From Streptomyces taklimakanensis (GTDB lineage: Bacteria; Actinomycetota; Actinomycetes; Streptomycetales; Streptomycetaceae), in contig NZ_WIXO01000001.1 in NCBI RefSeq assembly GCF_009709575.1, positions 4,900,001 through 4,964,000 of the forward strand: a stretch of 64,000 bases of DNA. The letters are read 5' to 3'. Of this stretch, positions 16,775-24,814 are shown in pieces. Positions within the stretch are counted from its first letter, which is position 1, and each line of letters starts with the position of its first letter. Below the pieces are notes generated by a model. That model did no database searches and was not told the origin of the DNA. It was given only the letters and a program-made list of their open reading frames with translations. A program made the position numbers and the translations under genes.

Positions 16775-17269
16775 TCACCGTTTCCGTTTTCCGCTTTCCG
16801 TCGCCGGGCGGTCGAGTAGGGGAATCCCGACCCGGACCGTCTTGCCCGACGGCGGGCGCGGTTCGGTGCCCCAGGCGGTGGCGAGGGCGGTGACCAGGTG
16901 CAGGCCGCGCCCCGACTCCCCGTCCTCCGCCACCTCGGTGACGACCGGAAGCCGCTCGCCCCGCGCGTCGGAGACGGCGATGCGCAGCACGCCGCCGTCC
17001 AGCGTCAGCCGCACCTCGAAGTCCCGGCCCGGTACGCGCCCGTGCACCACCGCGTTCGCGGTCAGTTCGGCCACGACCAGTGCCGCGGCTTCCGCGGGCC
17101 CGCTGCCGTACGGGACGCCCCAGGCGTCGAGCTGCTCGGCGGTGAGGAGGCGGGCGAGGCGTGCGCCGCGGTGGGTGGAGCTGAACCGCACCGCGAACAC
17201 GTCTCCGGCGAGCGGCACCCCGGCGCCCGTGGTGCTCACGGTGTCCACGGCGTCTGCTGAATGCGTCAT
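16775..17269 (-). CDS. RsbW-like ATP-binding (HATPase_c) protein
   Basis: This 164-aa protein has the GHKL ATPase fold of anti-sigma-factor kinases: N-box ELTANAVVHG, then RIAVSDARGE, then the G-box DGESGRGLHLV. It is one of the abundant Streptomyces RsbW-like ATPases that pair with XRE/DUF5753 and DUF397 genes. Here it is divergent from the truncated XRE gene at 17426, the same arrangement as the intact module at 28.3-30.1 kb. The start is ATG 17269; the further open frame upstream lacks coding character. Confidence 0.85.
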   Translation of the reverse strand: MTHSADAVDTVSTTGAGVPLAGDVFAVRFSSTHRGARLARLLTAEQLDAWGVPYGSGPAEAAALVVAELTANAVVHGRVPGRDFEVRLTLDGGVLRIAVSDARGERLPVVTEVAEDGESGRGLHLVTALATAWGTEPRPPSGKTVRVGIPLLDRPATESGKRKR

Positions 17270-17425
17270 GCGCCCACCGTGGCGGGGCCGCCGCGCCGCA
17301 CGCCATGACCGCGGCCCGCCCGGGGCGCTCCGTACGAGTCGGGCCCCGCAGCGTACGAGCACCACGGTCTCCCCGGCTCGTTGAGCCGTACGACAAGTCA
17401 GGCAGGCGCGATGAGGGGGTCGCCC

Positions 17426-17810
17426 ATGGCGAGCAGCAGTCCCGGACCGGGGACGTCCGACAGCCTCAAGGTCTTCGGGGCCGTTCTGAAGACGTTCCGC
17501 GAGCGGGTATCGCTCACCCAGGAGCAACTCGCGCCGCTGGTCTGCTACTCACCGCACTTCGTCGCTTCGGTCGAGCAGGGCCGGCGGCTGCCGCCGGACG
17601 ATCTCGTGGAGCGGGCGGAGGAGGCCCTGGACGCCTTCGGCGTGCTGCGGGCGGCGGCGCGGCACATCACGCGCCAACCGGGGTTGGCGTCGTGGTTCCG
17701 GCTGTGGGCGCAACTGGAGGCGACGGCGGTGAGCCTGTGCACGTACGAGTGCCGGGTGGTGCCCGGCCTGCTTCAGACGGAGGCGTACGCGCGGGCGGTG
17801 ATGCTCAATG
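17426..17810 (+). pseudogene. XRE/DUF5753 regulator, truncated by insertion
   Basis: The intact part encodes an XRE helix-turn-helix (VLKTFRERVSLTQEQLAPL, PHFVASVEQGRRLPPDD) and the first strand of the DUF5753 ligand domain (YECRVVPGLLQTEAYARAV). At about 17809 the homology stops at an IS-end sequence and continues in unrelated codons to a stop at 17878. Full-length family members have about 280 residues, so roughly half is missing. The start is ATG 17426 with GAGGGGG upstream. The rest of the gene and most of the downstream DUF397 gene are absent; the DUF397 tail reappears at 19845. Confidence 0.8.
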
Positions 17811-18432
17811 AAGCCTTTCCATCATCAGTTCCGCGACCAGCTGCTGGAGGGGTACGCGGCCGTAGACGTTCTCCCTGAGGCCCGAACATGATCAGATACT
17901 CGGCCGGTCCGTCGGATCCAGCGTTCGCGACTCCATGGGGGATGCGGGTGTCGAACTCAACGACTTCTCCGGCAGTCAGGACGAGGTCCTGGCTGCCGAG
18001 TGCGAGCCACAGCCGCCCGTACAGGACGCACAGCCACTCGTAGCCCTCGTGGGACACCTGTCGGGGCCGCCCTGGCGGCTCCGCGACGGCAGGCAGGAGA
18101 TGCTTGTGGGCGTGCAGGCCGCCGACGTACCGGGTCAGCGGCAACACCGCCTTGTCGTCGCCGAAGCTGTGCGGCGCCGTACTGCGGGGCTCGGCGGCAG
18201 GAGCGGGTGCGGTGCCGGCCAGCTCGTCGAGGGAAATTTCGTATTCCTTCGCCAGCTGCAGCAACACCTCCAGGGTGGGCTTGCGCCGACCCGTCTCGGT
18301 CCGCGACAGGGTGCTGGACGAGATGCCGGTCGCGCGGCTGACATCGGCGAGTGTGACGCCACGGCGCTCGCGCACGGCCCGCAGCCGGGACCCCATTGCC
18401 GCCAGCATCTGGGCCACGTCGTCCTCTGCCAC
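17773..18432 (-). CDS. XRE-cupin transcriptional regulator
   Basis: A 219-aa protein. An XRE HTH (residues 10-65: LRAVRERRGVTLADVSRATGISSSTLSRTETG) is followed by a cupin domain (about 110-195: HEGYEWLCVLYGRLWLALG, GEVVEFDTRIPHGVAN). Such regulators commonly sense small ligands and control a neighbouring enzyme, here probably the divergent epoxide-hydrolase-like gene. The C-terminus after about residue 205 is encoded by IS-end and antisense DUF5753 sequence, so the natural tail was replaced on insertion. GTG 18432 follows GAGAGGAA. Confidence 0.8.
   Translation of the reverse strand: MAEDDVAQMLAAMGSRLRAVRERRGVTLADVSRATGISSSTLSRTETGRRKPTLEVLLQLAKEYEISLDELAGTAPAPAAEPRSTAPHSFGDDKAVLPLTRYVGGLHAHKHLLPAVAEPPGRPRQVSHEGYEWLCVLYGRLWLALGSQDLVLTAGEVVEFDTRIPHGVANAGSDGPAEYLIMFGPQGERLRPRTPPAAGRGTDDGKASLSITARAYASV
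17809..17826 (+). repeat. IS-end-like direct repeat, left copy
   Basis: TGAAGCCTTTCCATCATC matches 16 of 18 bases of the copy at 19592-19609 in the same orientation. The right copy abuts the 3' end of a transposase remnant, which identifies the repeat as an IS terminus. It marks the left boundary of the inserted cargo. Confidence 0.7.
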
Positions 18433-18575
18433 TGTCGCTGTTCCTCTCCGCCGTGCCGTTGCATCACCCTGCCTGCAAGTTTGCCAGGATGGCAACGCTG
18501 ATCGCGCCGAGTGGCCGCCGCGCCGCATGATCGACAGGTAACCGCCGACCGTCCGCGAACCGAGGAGAAGTTCCC

Positions 18576-19562
18576 ATGAGATCCGAGCCAGCCCCCGTAC
18601 TCCGCCACCGCACCGTCGAGGCCCCTGCAGGGCGCCTGCACCTGGTCGAGCAGGGCACCGGTCCGCTGGTCCTGCTCGTGCACGGCTTCCCCGAGTCCTG
18701 GTACTCCTGGCGCCACCAACTCCCGGCCCTCGCCGAAGCCGGATACCGGGCGGTGGCGATCGACGTACGCGGCTACGGCCGCTCCTCCAAGCCCGCCGTG
18801 ACCGATGCCTACCGGATGCTCGACCTGGTGGAGGACAACGTCGCCGTCGTCCGTGCCCTCGGCGAGGAGAACGCGGTCGTCATCGGCCACGACTGGGGCT
18901 CCAACATCGCCGCCACCTCCGCCCTGCTCCGCCCCGAGGTCTTCCGGGCCGTCGGCCTGCTGAGCGTCCCCTACGCGCCACCCGGTGGCCCCCGGCCCAC
19001 CGACGTCTTCGGCCAGATCGGCGGCCCCGAGCAGGAGTTCTATGTCTCCTACTTCCAGAAGCCCGGCCGCGCCGAGACGGAGATCGAGCCCGACGTCCGG
19101 GGCTGGCTCGCAGGCTTCTACGCGGCCCTGTCCGCCGACACCATGCCCCCCAAGGGCGAGCCCGACCCGCACTTCGTCGCCCACGGCGGCCGGCTGCGCG
19201 ACCGTTTCCCTGCCGGCCCGCTCCCGGCCTGGCTGAGCGAGGAAGACCTCGACGTCTACGCCGGAGAGTTCGAGCGCACCGGCCTGACCGGCGCCCTGAA
19301 CCGCTATCGCAATATGGACCGCGACTGGGAAGACCTCGCCTCCCACCGCGGAGCCCCGATCACGCAGCCCGCCTTGTTCATCGGCGGCGCACTGGACGCC
19401 TCCACCACCTGGATGGCCGACGCCATCGACGCCTACCCCACCACCCTCCCCGCCCTGTCCGCCTCCCACATCCTGGACGGCTGCGGCCACTGGATCCAGC
19501 AGGAACGCCCCGACGAGGTCAACAGAGTGCTGACCGACTGGCTCGCCACCATCCACGGCTGA
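18576..19562 (+). CDS. Epoxide-hydrolase-like alpha/beta hydrolase
   Basis: A 328-aa protein of the soluble epoxide hydrolase group. It shows the oxyanion motif HGFPESWYSWRHQLPALAEAG, the nucleophile Asp in GHDWGS instead of Ser, RGYGRSSKP, a cap domain of about 100 residues and a terminal catalytic His in GCGHWIQQERP. This pattern fits hydrolysis of epoxides or haloalkanes; the substrate is unknown. It is divergent from the XRE-cupin regulator across 143 bases, and both lie between IS-end direct repeats, so they probably moved together. Confidence 0.85.
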   Translation: MRSEPAPVLRHRTVEAPAGRLHLVEQGTGPLVLLVHGFPESWYSWRHQLPALAEAGYRAVAIDVRGYGRSSKPAVTDAYRMLDLVEDNVAVVRALGEENAVVIGHDWGSNIAATSALLRPEVFRAVGLLSVPYAPPGGPRPTDVFGQIGGPEQEFYVSYFQKPGRAETEIEPDVRGWLAGFYAALSADTMPPKGEPDPHFVAHGGRLRDRFPAGPLPAWLSEEDLDVYAGEFERTGLTGALNRYRNMDRDWEDLASHRGAPITQPALFIGGALDASTTWMADAIDAYPTTLPALSASHILDGCGHWIQQERPDEVNRVLTDWLATIHG

Positions 19563-19591
19563 ACCGGGCGGGTCAGCAGGACAGTTGGCAG

Positions 19592-19609
19592 TGAGGCTTT
19601 TCCATCATC
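19592..19609 (+). repeat. IS-end-like direct repeat, right copy
   Basis: TGAGGCTTTTCCATCATC lies directly at the 3' end of the transposase remnant and repeats the 17809-17826 element in direct orientation. Confidence 0.7.
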
Positions 19610-19845
19610 GTTCTGAGCTAGCCAGATGCAGGGTGAGGACGGCCTGAACGAGGCCGGTGATGCGGGTGGTCGAGCACCGGAGCCTGCGCAGGAGGCGCCA
19701 GGACTTGAGGGTGGCCATGGCCTGCTCGACGAGGGCGCGGATCTTCGCGTGGGACCGGTTGACCGCCTGTTGACCGGTGGAAAGAGTCTCCCACCGCCCC
19801 CAGCACGGGGTGCGGACCGTGCGGCCGACGCCCCGGTAGCCCTTG
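19605..19845 (-). mobile_element. IS5-family transposase, C-terminal remnant
   Basis: About 80 codons on the minus strand encode the typical C-terminus of a Streptomyces IS5-type DDE transposase: KGYRGVGRTVRTP, then AVNRSHAKIRALVEQAMATL (including the catalytic Glu helix), then CSTTRITGLVQAVLTLHLAS and a stop. The N-terminal two thirds are missing; upstream the frame enters the DUF397 remnant. It is a dead fragment left at the right end of the inserted segment. Confidence 0.8.
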
Positions 19846-19961
19846 AGGTCGCGTACCGGCCGGAGACCGTGTATGTCCGCGACTCCAAGGAGCAGGACGG
19901 TCCCATCCTCTCCGTCTCCCCGGCCGCCTGGACGAACTTCCTCACCCACACCGCCCGCTGA
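19845..19961 (+). pseudogene. DUF397 protein, C-terminal remnant
   Basis: The codons read EVAYRPETVYVRDSKEQDG, then ILSVSPAAWTNFLTHTAR and stop. This is the C-terminal half of a DUF397 protein, the usual downstream partner of XRE/DUF5753 regulators. Its N-terminus was replaced by the transposase fragment. With the truncated XRE gene at 17426 it defines the two edges of an interrupted locus. Confidence 0.75.
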
Positions 19962-20024
19962 GGTCCGCCGACGCAGGGGTCCGCGGAGAGAGCCGGCCCT
20001 CCCTGCGGAGCCCGTCCGCGCTTG

Positions 20025-20054
20025 TTCACTCTTTGTCAGATCATCAACTAGCAT
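20025..20054 (+). promoter_or_regulatory. Candidate promoter of pglW
   Basis: TTCACT and TAGCAT are separated by 18 bases in the only AT-rich patch upstream of pglW, about 80 bases before its start. This is a pattern match only. Confidence 0.3.
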
Positions 20055-20134
20055 GATTCAGGGGCGCGTTGGCCTGCCCACGGTGAGTGATCGCCGGCAG
20101 GCCGAGCGAGTGGATCGACAGGCGGGGACGGCAC

Positions 20135-23100
20135 ATGCGGGAAGGCCGGTGGGTCACGGTCACCGAGTCCGAGTTCGATCACGAACGACGCGGCTTGGAG
20201 GCGATCCGGGAGCGGTTACCGGACGCCGACCCCTGGCGGGCCTGGTCCAACTTCACCTTCACCGCGAACACCGGTCACGTCCGCGAGGTCGACCTGCTGG
20301 TCGTCGCGCCCGGCGGCGTGTGCATGGTCGAGCTGAAGGACTGGCACGGCTCGGTCACCTCCGAGAACGGCACCTGGGTGCAGACCACGCCCGGCGGCCG
20401 GCGCCGCACCCACGGCAACCCGCTGCACCTGGTCAACCGCAAGGCCAAGGAGCTGGCCGGCCTGCTCGCGCAGACCGGCGGCAAGCGGGTGTGGGTCGCC
20501 GAGGCCGTCTGCTTCACGGACGACGGCCTGCGCGTACGGCTGCCCGCCCACGACCGGAACGGCGTCCACACCGTCGACGAGCTGGTCGAGATGCTCAAGC
20601 AGCCCCCGCGCGACGAGCGCCGCCGCATCACCGCGACCGGCTCCCGCGAGATCGCGGCGGCCCTGAAGAACATCGGCATCCGCAAGAGCGACGCGCAGTA
20701 CAAGGTCGGCCCCTACGAGCTGGAGCGGAAGTCATTCGACTCCGGCCCCACCTGGGCGGACTACCTCGCCCGCCACAGCGACCTGCCCGAGGCCGCGCGC
20801 GTCCGGATCTACCTCAGCGAGCGCGGCTCCGACGCCTCCCTGCGCCGGTCCGTCGAGAACGCCGCCCGCCGCGAGGCCGCCGTGCTGGGCCGCTTCCGGC
20901 ATCCGGGCGCCGTCCAGCTCAAGCAGTACTTCCCCTCCGGTCACGCCGCCGGGCCCGCCCTGATCTTCGACCACCACCCGCACACGTTGAAGCTGGACGA
21001 GTACCTGGTCCAGTACGGCGAGAAGCTGGACATCCTCGGCCGGATGGCGCTGGTGCGCCAGCTCGCCGAGACCGTCCGCTCCGCGCACGCCAGCCGCATC
21101 CACCACCGGGCGCTCGCCGCCCGCTCCGTGCTCGTCGTCCCCCGGCCGCGCGGCGGCAAGGGCCGGGCCGTCGGGGAGGAGGCCGCCTGGCTCACCCCGC
21201 AATTGCAGATCTCCGACTGGCAGATCGCCACCCAGCGCAGCGGCGACTCCTCGCAGGGCCAGGGCATGACCCGGTTCGCGCCCACCGCGCTGTCCGCGAT
21301 GCACCTGGCCGACGACGCCGACCCTTACCTCGCGCCCGAGCTCACCGCCCTCAACCCCGACCCGGTCTACCTCGACGTGTACGGGCTGGGCGTCCTCACC
21401 TACCTGCTGGTGACCGGCAAGGCGCCGGCCGCCGGCCAGGCCGAGCTGCTGGCCCGCCTGGAGGCGGGGGAGGGCCTGCGCCCCAGCTCCCTGGTGGACG
21501 GACTCTCCGAGGACGTGGACGAGCTGGTGCAGGCCGCCACCGCCTACCGGCCCGGCCGGCGCCTCTCCAGCGTCGACGAGTTCCTGGAGCTGCTGGAGGT
21601 CGTCGAGGATTCCCTGACCGCCCCCGCCACGGCGACGGCCACCGGCCCCGACGGGCAGGGCGATGAGGAGACGGCCGCCGACAAGGACCCGCTGGAGGCC
21701 GTTGCCGGCGACGTGCTCGCCGGCCGCTGGGAGGTCCGCCGCCGCCTGGGCACCGGTTCCACCAGCCGCGCCTTCCTCGTCCGCGACCTTCAGGCCGAGG
21801 CCCGCAGGACCCGCCCGCTGGCCGTGTTGAAGGTCGCCCTCTCCGACAGCCGCGGCGAGATCCTCGTCCGCGAGGCCGAGGCCATGGGGCGCCTGCGCCC
21901 CCACTCCGGCATCATCCGCCTCGTCGAGCCCGAGCCGCTGCACATCGGCGGCCGCACCGTCCTGGCGCTGGAGTACGTCGGCGACGAGCGCGACGACGCC
22001 GGCCAGGGCACCGAGGGCACGGGCCGCCCGCGCCGCCGCGAGGAGACCGTCGCCCGCCAGCTCCGCGAGCACGGCCGCCTCCCGGTCGACCAATTGGAGG
22101 CGTACGGCGACTACCTCTTCGGCGCCGTCGACTTCCTGGAGGGCGAGGGCATCTGGCACCGCGACATCAAGCCGGACAACATCGCCGTCCGCATCCGCCC
22201 CAACCGCACCCGCGAGCTCGTCCTCATCGACTTCTCGCTCGCCGGCTACCCGGCGAAGAACACCGACGCGGGCACCGAGGGCTACCTCGACCCCTTCGTC
22301 GACGTCATCACGCGCGGCTCCTACGACTCGCACGCCGAGCGGTACGCCGTCGCCGTCACCCTCCACCAGATGGCCTCCGGCGAGCTGCCCAAGTGGGGCG
22401 ACGGCAGCGTCCCGCCCCGCATGACCGACGCGAAGGAGTGGCCGTACCCGACCATAGCGGCCGAGGCGTTCGACCCGGCCGTGCGGGACGGACTCGTCGC
22501 CTTCTTCCAGAAGGCCCTGCACCGCGACGCGGCCAAGCGGTACCCCGAGCTGAAGCCGATGCGGGACGCCTGGCGCAAGGTCTTCCTCGACGCCTCGCGG
22601 ACCGTCCCCTCCAGCCACCGCACCCGCCACCCGGCCGTCGCGGCCACCGGGCAGGGGGCGCCCGCCGAGGGCACCGCCGCGGGGATCGCCGACGCCGAGC
22701 CGGAGACCGCCGAGCAGCAGCGCGACCGCCTCGCCGCCGAGGCCGCCCTCGACACCCCGCTGACCGTCTCCGGCCTCAGCCCCGCCGCCCAGTCCTTCCT
22801 CTACGGCCTGGGCATCACGACGGTCGGCGAACTCCTGGACTACAGCCGCCGCAAGCTCGTCAACGCCCCCGGCCTCGGCGCCAAGACCCGCAACGAGGTC
22901 CAGCGGCGGCAGCGCGAGTGGGGCGAGCGACTGCGCGAGGCCCCCGTCTCACCGCTCACCCCGCAGGGGCGGGCGGAGGCCAAGGAGGAACTGGAGCAGC
23001 TCACCGCCGCCGAGTCGGCCCTCACCGGGCAGCTCGCGACGGACGGGCCGGCGGGCGCGCTGTCCCCCCGCACCCTGCGCTCGGTCAGCCTCGACACCCT

Positions 23101-24814
23101 CGCCACCGTCTTCGTGCCCGCCGTCAACAACAACGGCTCAAACCGCAACAAGGCGGAGATGGTGCGGCTGCTGCTGCGCCTGCCCGACGAGCACGGCGCC
23201 CTGCCCGACATCGGCGTCTGGCCCAAGCAGAAGGACGTCGCCGAAGCGCTCGGCCTCAGCCACGGCCGCATCCCGCAGATGCTCAAGGAGGAACGCAAGC
23301 GCTGGAAGGCGGAGCCCGCCGTCCGGGCGCTGCGCGAGGAGATCATCGACCTGCTGGTGGGCATGGGGCGCGTCGCCTCCGCCGTGGAGATCGCCGACGC
23401 CCTCGCGGTGCGGCGCGGCACCCACCTCGCCGGACGCGAGCAGCGGCGCGCGATGGCCCTGGCGGCGGTGCGGGCCGTCGTCGAGGCCGAGCAACTGGTG
23501 CCGCAGGAGGCCGAGTTCCAGCACCAGCCGAACCGCAAGGCGACCGACGCGTCGCTGGGCGCCGGCCTGCTCGCCCTCGACGTGCGCGAGAACGACGGCC
23601 CGGACACCCCGACCGCCCCCGGCCTGCTGGAGTACGCCACCCGCCTCGGCAGGACGGCCGACCGGCTCGCCAAACTGGACACCCTGCCGACGGCGGCCAC
23701 CGTGCTGGCCGAACTGGGCGCGCTGACCGTGCCGCCCGGCACGATCGACTGGGACGAGCGGCGCATGGTCGAACTGGCCGCCGCCGCGTCCGCGAACGCC
23801 GCTGCCACCCCGCGCCTGGAGATCTACCCGCGCGACCTGCCGCTCGTCCGCGCACTGCGCCTCACCCAGGCCGGCCTGGTCCGCTGGATCCCGGGCGTAC
23901 CCGAGGGCCGCCAGCCCGGCCTGACCGCCGAGGACGTACACGAGCGGGTCCGCGCCCGCTTCCCCGAACTGGTCGTCCCGGACGGGCGCGGCGGCACCAG
24001 CCACGAGCTGCCGACCGGCGGCCCGCTCACCAAGGCCCTGCGCGACGCGGGCTTCGAGCTGTCGCTCGGCACGCGCGAGGACACGGGCACGCTCCGCTAT
24101 CTGCCGACGCGGGTGGACGACGCCTCCAGCTACCTCACCACAGGCGTGTGGCGGCACTCGACACGTACGGGCGCGGTGACCCGGTACGCCGACGACCCGC
24201 AGCTCGCGGGCGCGGTACGCGCGGAGGAACGGCTCCTCGCCTCGGCCCGCCGGGACGGATTCCGGGTGCTGACAGTGGGGCAGCGGTCGGTGCGGGAGGC
24301 CGTGAACGGGCTGCGCAGCGAGCGCCTGGGAGCGGAGGCGGTCTCGGTGACCGAACTGTTCCTCGACGCCCTGCGCGCACAGGTCACGCCGGGCACCAAG
24401 CCCACCTGGGAGACCCTGCTCAAGGCGGACGCCGCCGAGCCGGGCTCGAAGGGCGCGGTGCGGTTCACGGAGTACGCGCGCACGGCGTGGGGCTCGGTCG
24501 AGCCCCACATCGCCGAGCTGCTGGGCAACGGTGGCAGCGGTCCGGTGCTGCTGACGGAGGCCGGAGCGTTCGCCCGGTACGACGCGATGGGCGTCCTGGA
24601 CCGGCTGGCGTCGGCGGCCCGGCGGGGCGGACGGGGGCTGTGGCTCCTGGTCCCGCAGAGCGACCCCTCACGCGAGCCGAGGCTCGGGCAGGTGGCCGTG
24701 CCGTACCAGGCCGGCCTGGGGGAGTGGATCCAGCTTCCGGACACGTGGGTGGGCAACCGCCACCGCGGGTCCGGCGAGAACGTGGCGAGTGGTGTCGAGG
24801 GGGACGCGAAGTGA
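20135..24814 (+). CDS. pglW: PglW, BREX type 2 serine/threonine kinase with NERD domain
   Basis: A 1559-aa cytoplasmic protein. Residues 20-140 are a nuclease-related NERD domain (Asp53, Glu66-Leu-Lys68). Residues 190-470 look like a degenerate kinase: HHRALAARS replaces HRDLKPxN, though YLAPEL is kept. Residues 530-830 are an active-looking kinase: GTGSTSRAFLV, the VLK lysine, HRDIKPDN from 675, and Asp699 in IDFSLAG. Then come a helix-hairpin-helix (about 890-935), a sigma-like HTH (about 1030-1055) and a C-terminal DNA-binding-like region. Known PglW phosphorylates proteins in phage growth limitation. ATG 20135 is preferred: GGGGAC precedes it and the family begins MREGRW. It overlaps pglX by four bases (GTGA). 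Confidence 0.93.
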   Translation: MREGRWVTVTESEFDHERRGLEAIRERLPDADPWRAWSNFTFTANTGHVREVDLLVVAPGGVCMVELKDWHGSVTSENGTWVQTTPGGRRRTHGNPLHLVNRKAKELAGLLAQTGGKRVWVAEAVCFTDDGLRVRLPAHDRNGVHTVDELVEMLKQPPRDERRRITATGSREIAAALKNIGIRKSDAQYKVGPYELERKSFDSGPTWADYLARHSDLPEAARVRIYLSERGSDASLRRSVENAARREAAVLGRFRHPGAVQLKQYFPSGHAAGPALIFDHHPHTLKLDEYLVQYGEKLDILGRMALVRQLAETVRSAHASRIHHRALAARSVLVVPRPRGGKGRAVGEEAAWLTPQLQISDWQIATQRSGDSSQGQGMTRFAPTALSAMHLADDADPYLAPELTALNPDPVYLDVYGLGVLTYLLVTGKAPAAGQAELLARLEAGEGLRPSSLVDGLSEDVDELVQAATAYRPGRRLSSVDEFLELLEVVEDSLTAPATATATGPDGQGDEETAADKDPLEAVAGDVLAGRWEVRRRLGTGSTSRAFLVRDLQAEARRTRPLAVLKVALSDSRGEILVREAEAMGRLRPHSGIIRLVEPEPLHIGGRTVLALEYVGDERDDAGQGTEGTGRPRRREETVARQLREHGRLPVDQLEAYGDYLFGAVDFLEGEGIWHRDIKPDNIAVRIRPNRTRELVLIDFSLAGYPAKNTDAGTEGYLDPFVDVITRGSYDSHAERYAVAVTLHQMASGELPKWGDGSVPPRMTDAKEWPYPTIAAEAFDPAVRDGLVAFFQKALHRDAAKRYPELKPMRDAWRKVFLDASRTVPSSHRTRHPAVAATGQGAPAEGTAAGIADAEPETAEQQRDRLAAEAALDTPLTVSGLSPAAQSFLYGLGITTVGELLDYSRRKLVNAPGLGAKTRNEVQRRQREWGERLREAPVSPLTPQGRAEAKEELEQLTAAESALTGQLATDGPAGALSPRTLRSVSLDTLATVFVPAVNNNGSNRNKAEMVRLLLRLPDEHGALPDIGVWPKQKDVAEALGLSHGRIPQMLKEERKRWKAEPAVRALREEIIDLLVGMGRVASAVEIADALAVRRGTHLAGREQRRAMALAAVRAVVEAEQLVPQEAEFQHQPNRKATDASLGAGLLALDVRENDGPDTPTAPGLLEYATRLGRTADRLAKLDTLPTAATVLAELGALTVPPGTIDWDERRMVELAAAASANAAATPRLEIYPRDLPLVRALRLTQAGLVRWIPGVPEGRQPGLTAEDVHERVRARFPELVVPDGRGGTSHELPTGGPLTKALRDAGFELSLGTREDTGTLRYLPTRVDDASSYLTTGVWRHSTRTGAVTRYADDPQLAGAVRAEERLLASARRDGFRVLTVGQRSVREAVNGLRSERLGAEAVSVTELFLDALRAQVTPGTKPTWETLLKADAAEPGSKGAVRFTEYARTAWGSVEPHIAELLGNGGSGPVLLTEAGAFARYDAMGVLDRLASAARRGGRGLWLLVPQSDPSREPRLGQVAVPYQAGLGEWIQLPDTWVGNRHRGSGENVASGVEGDAK

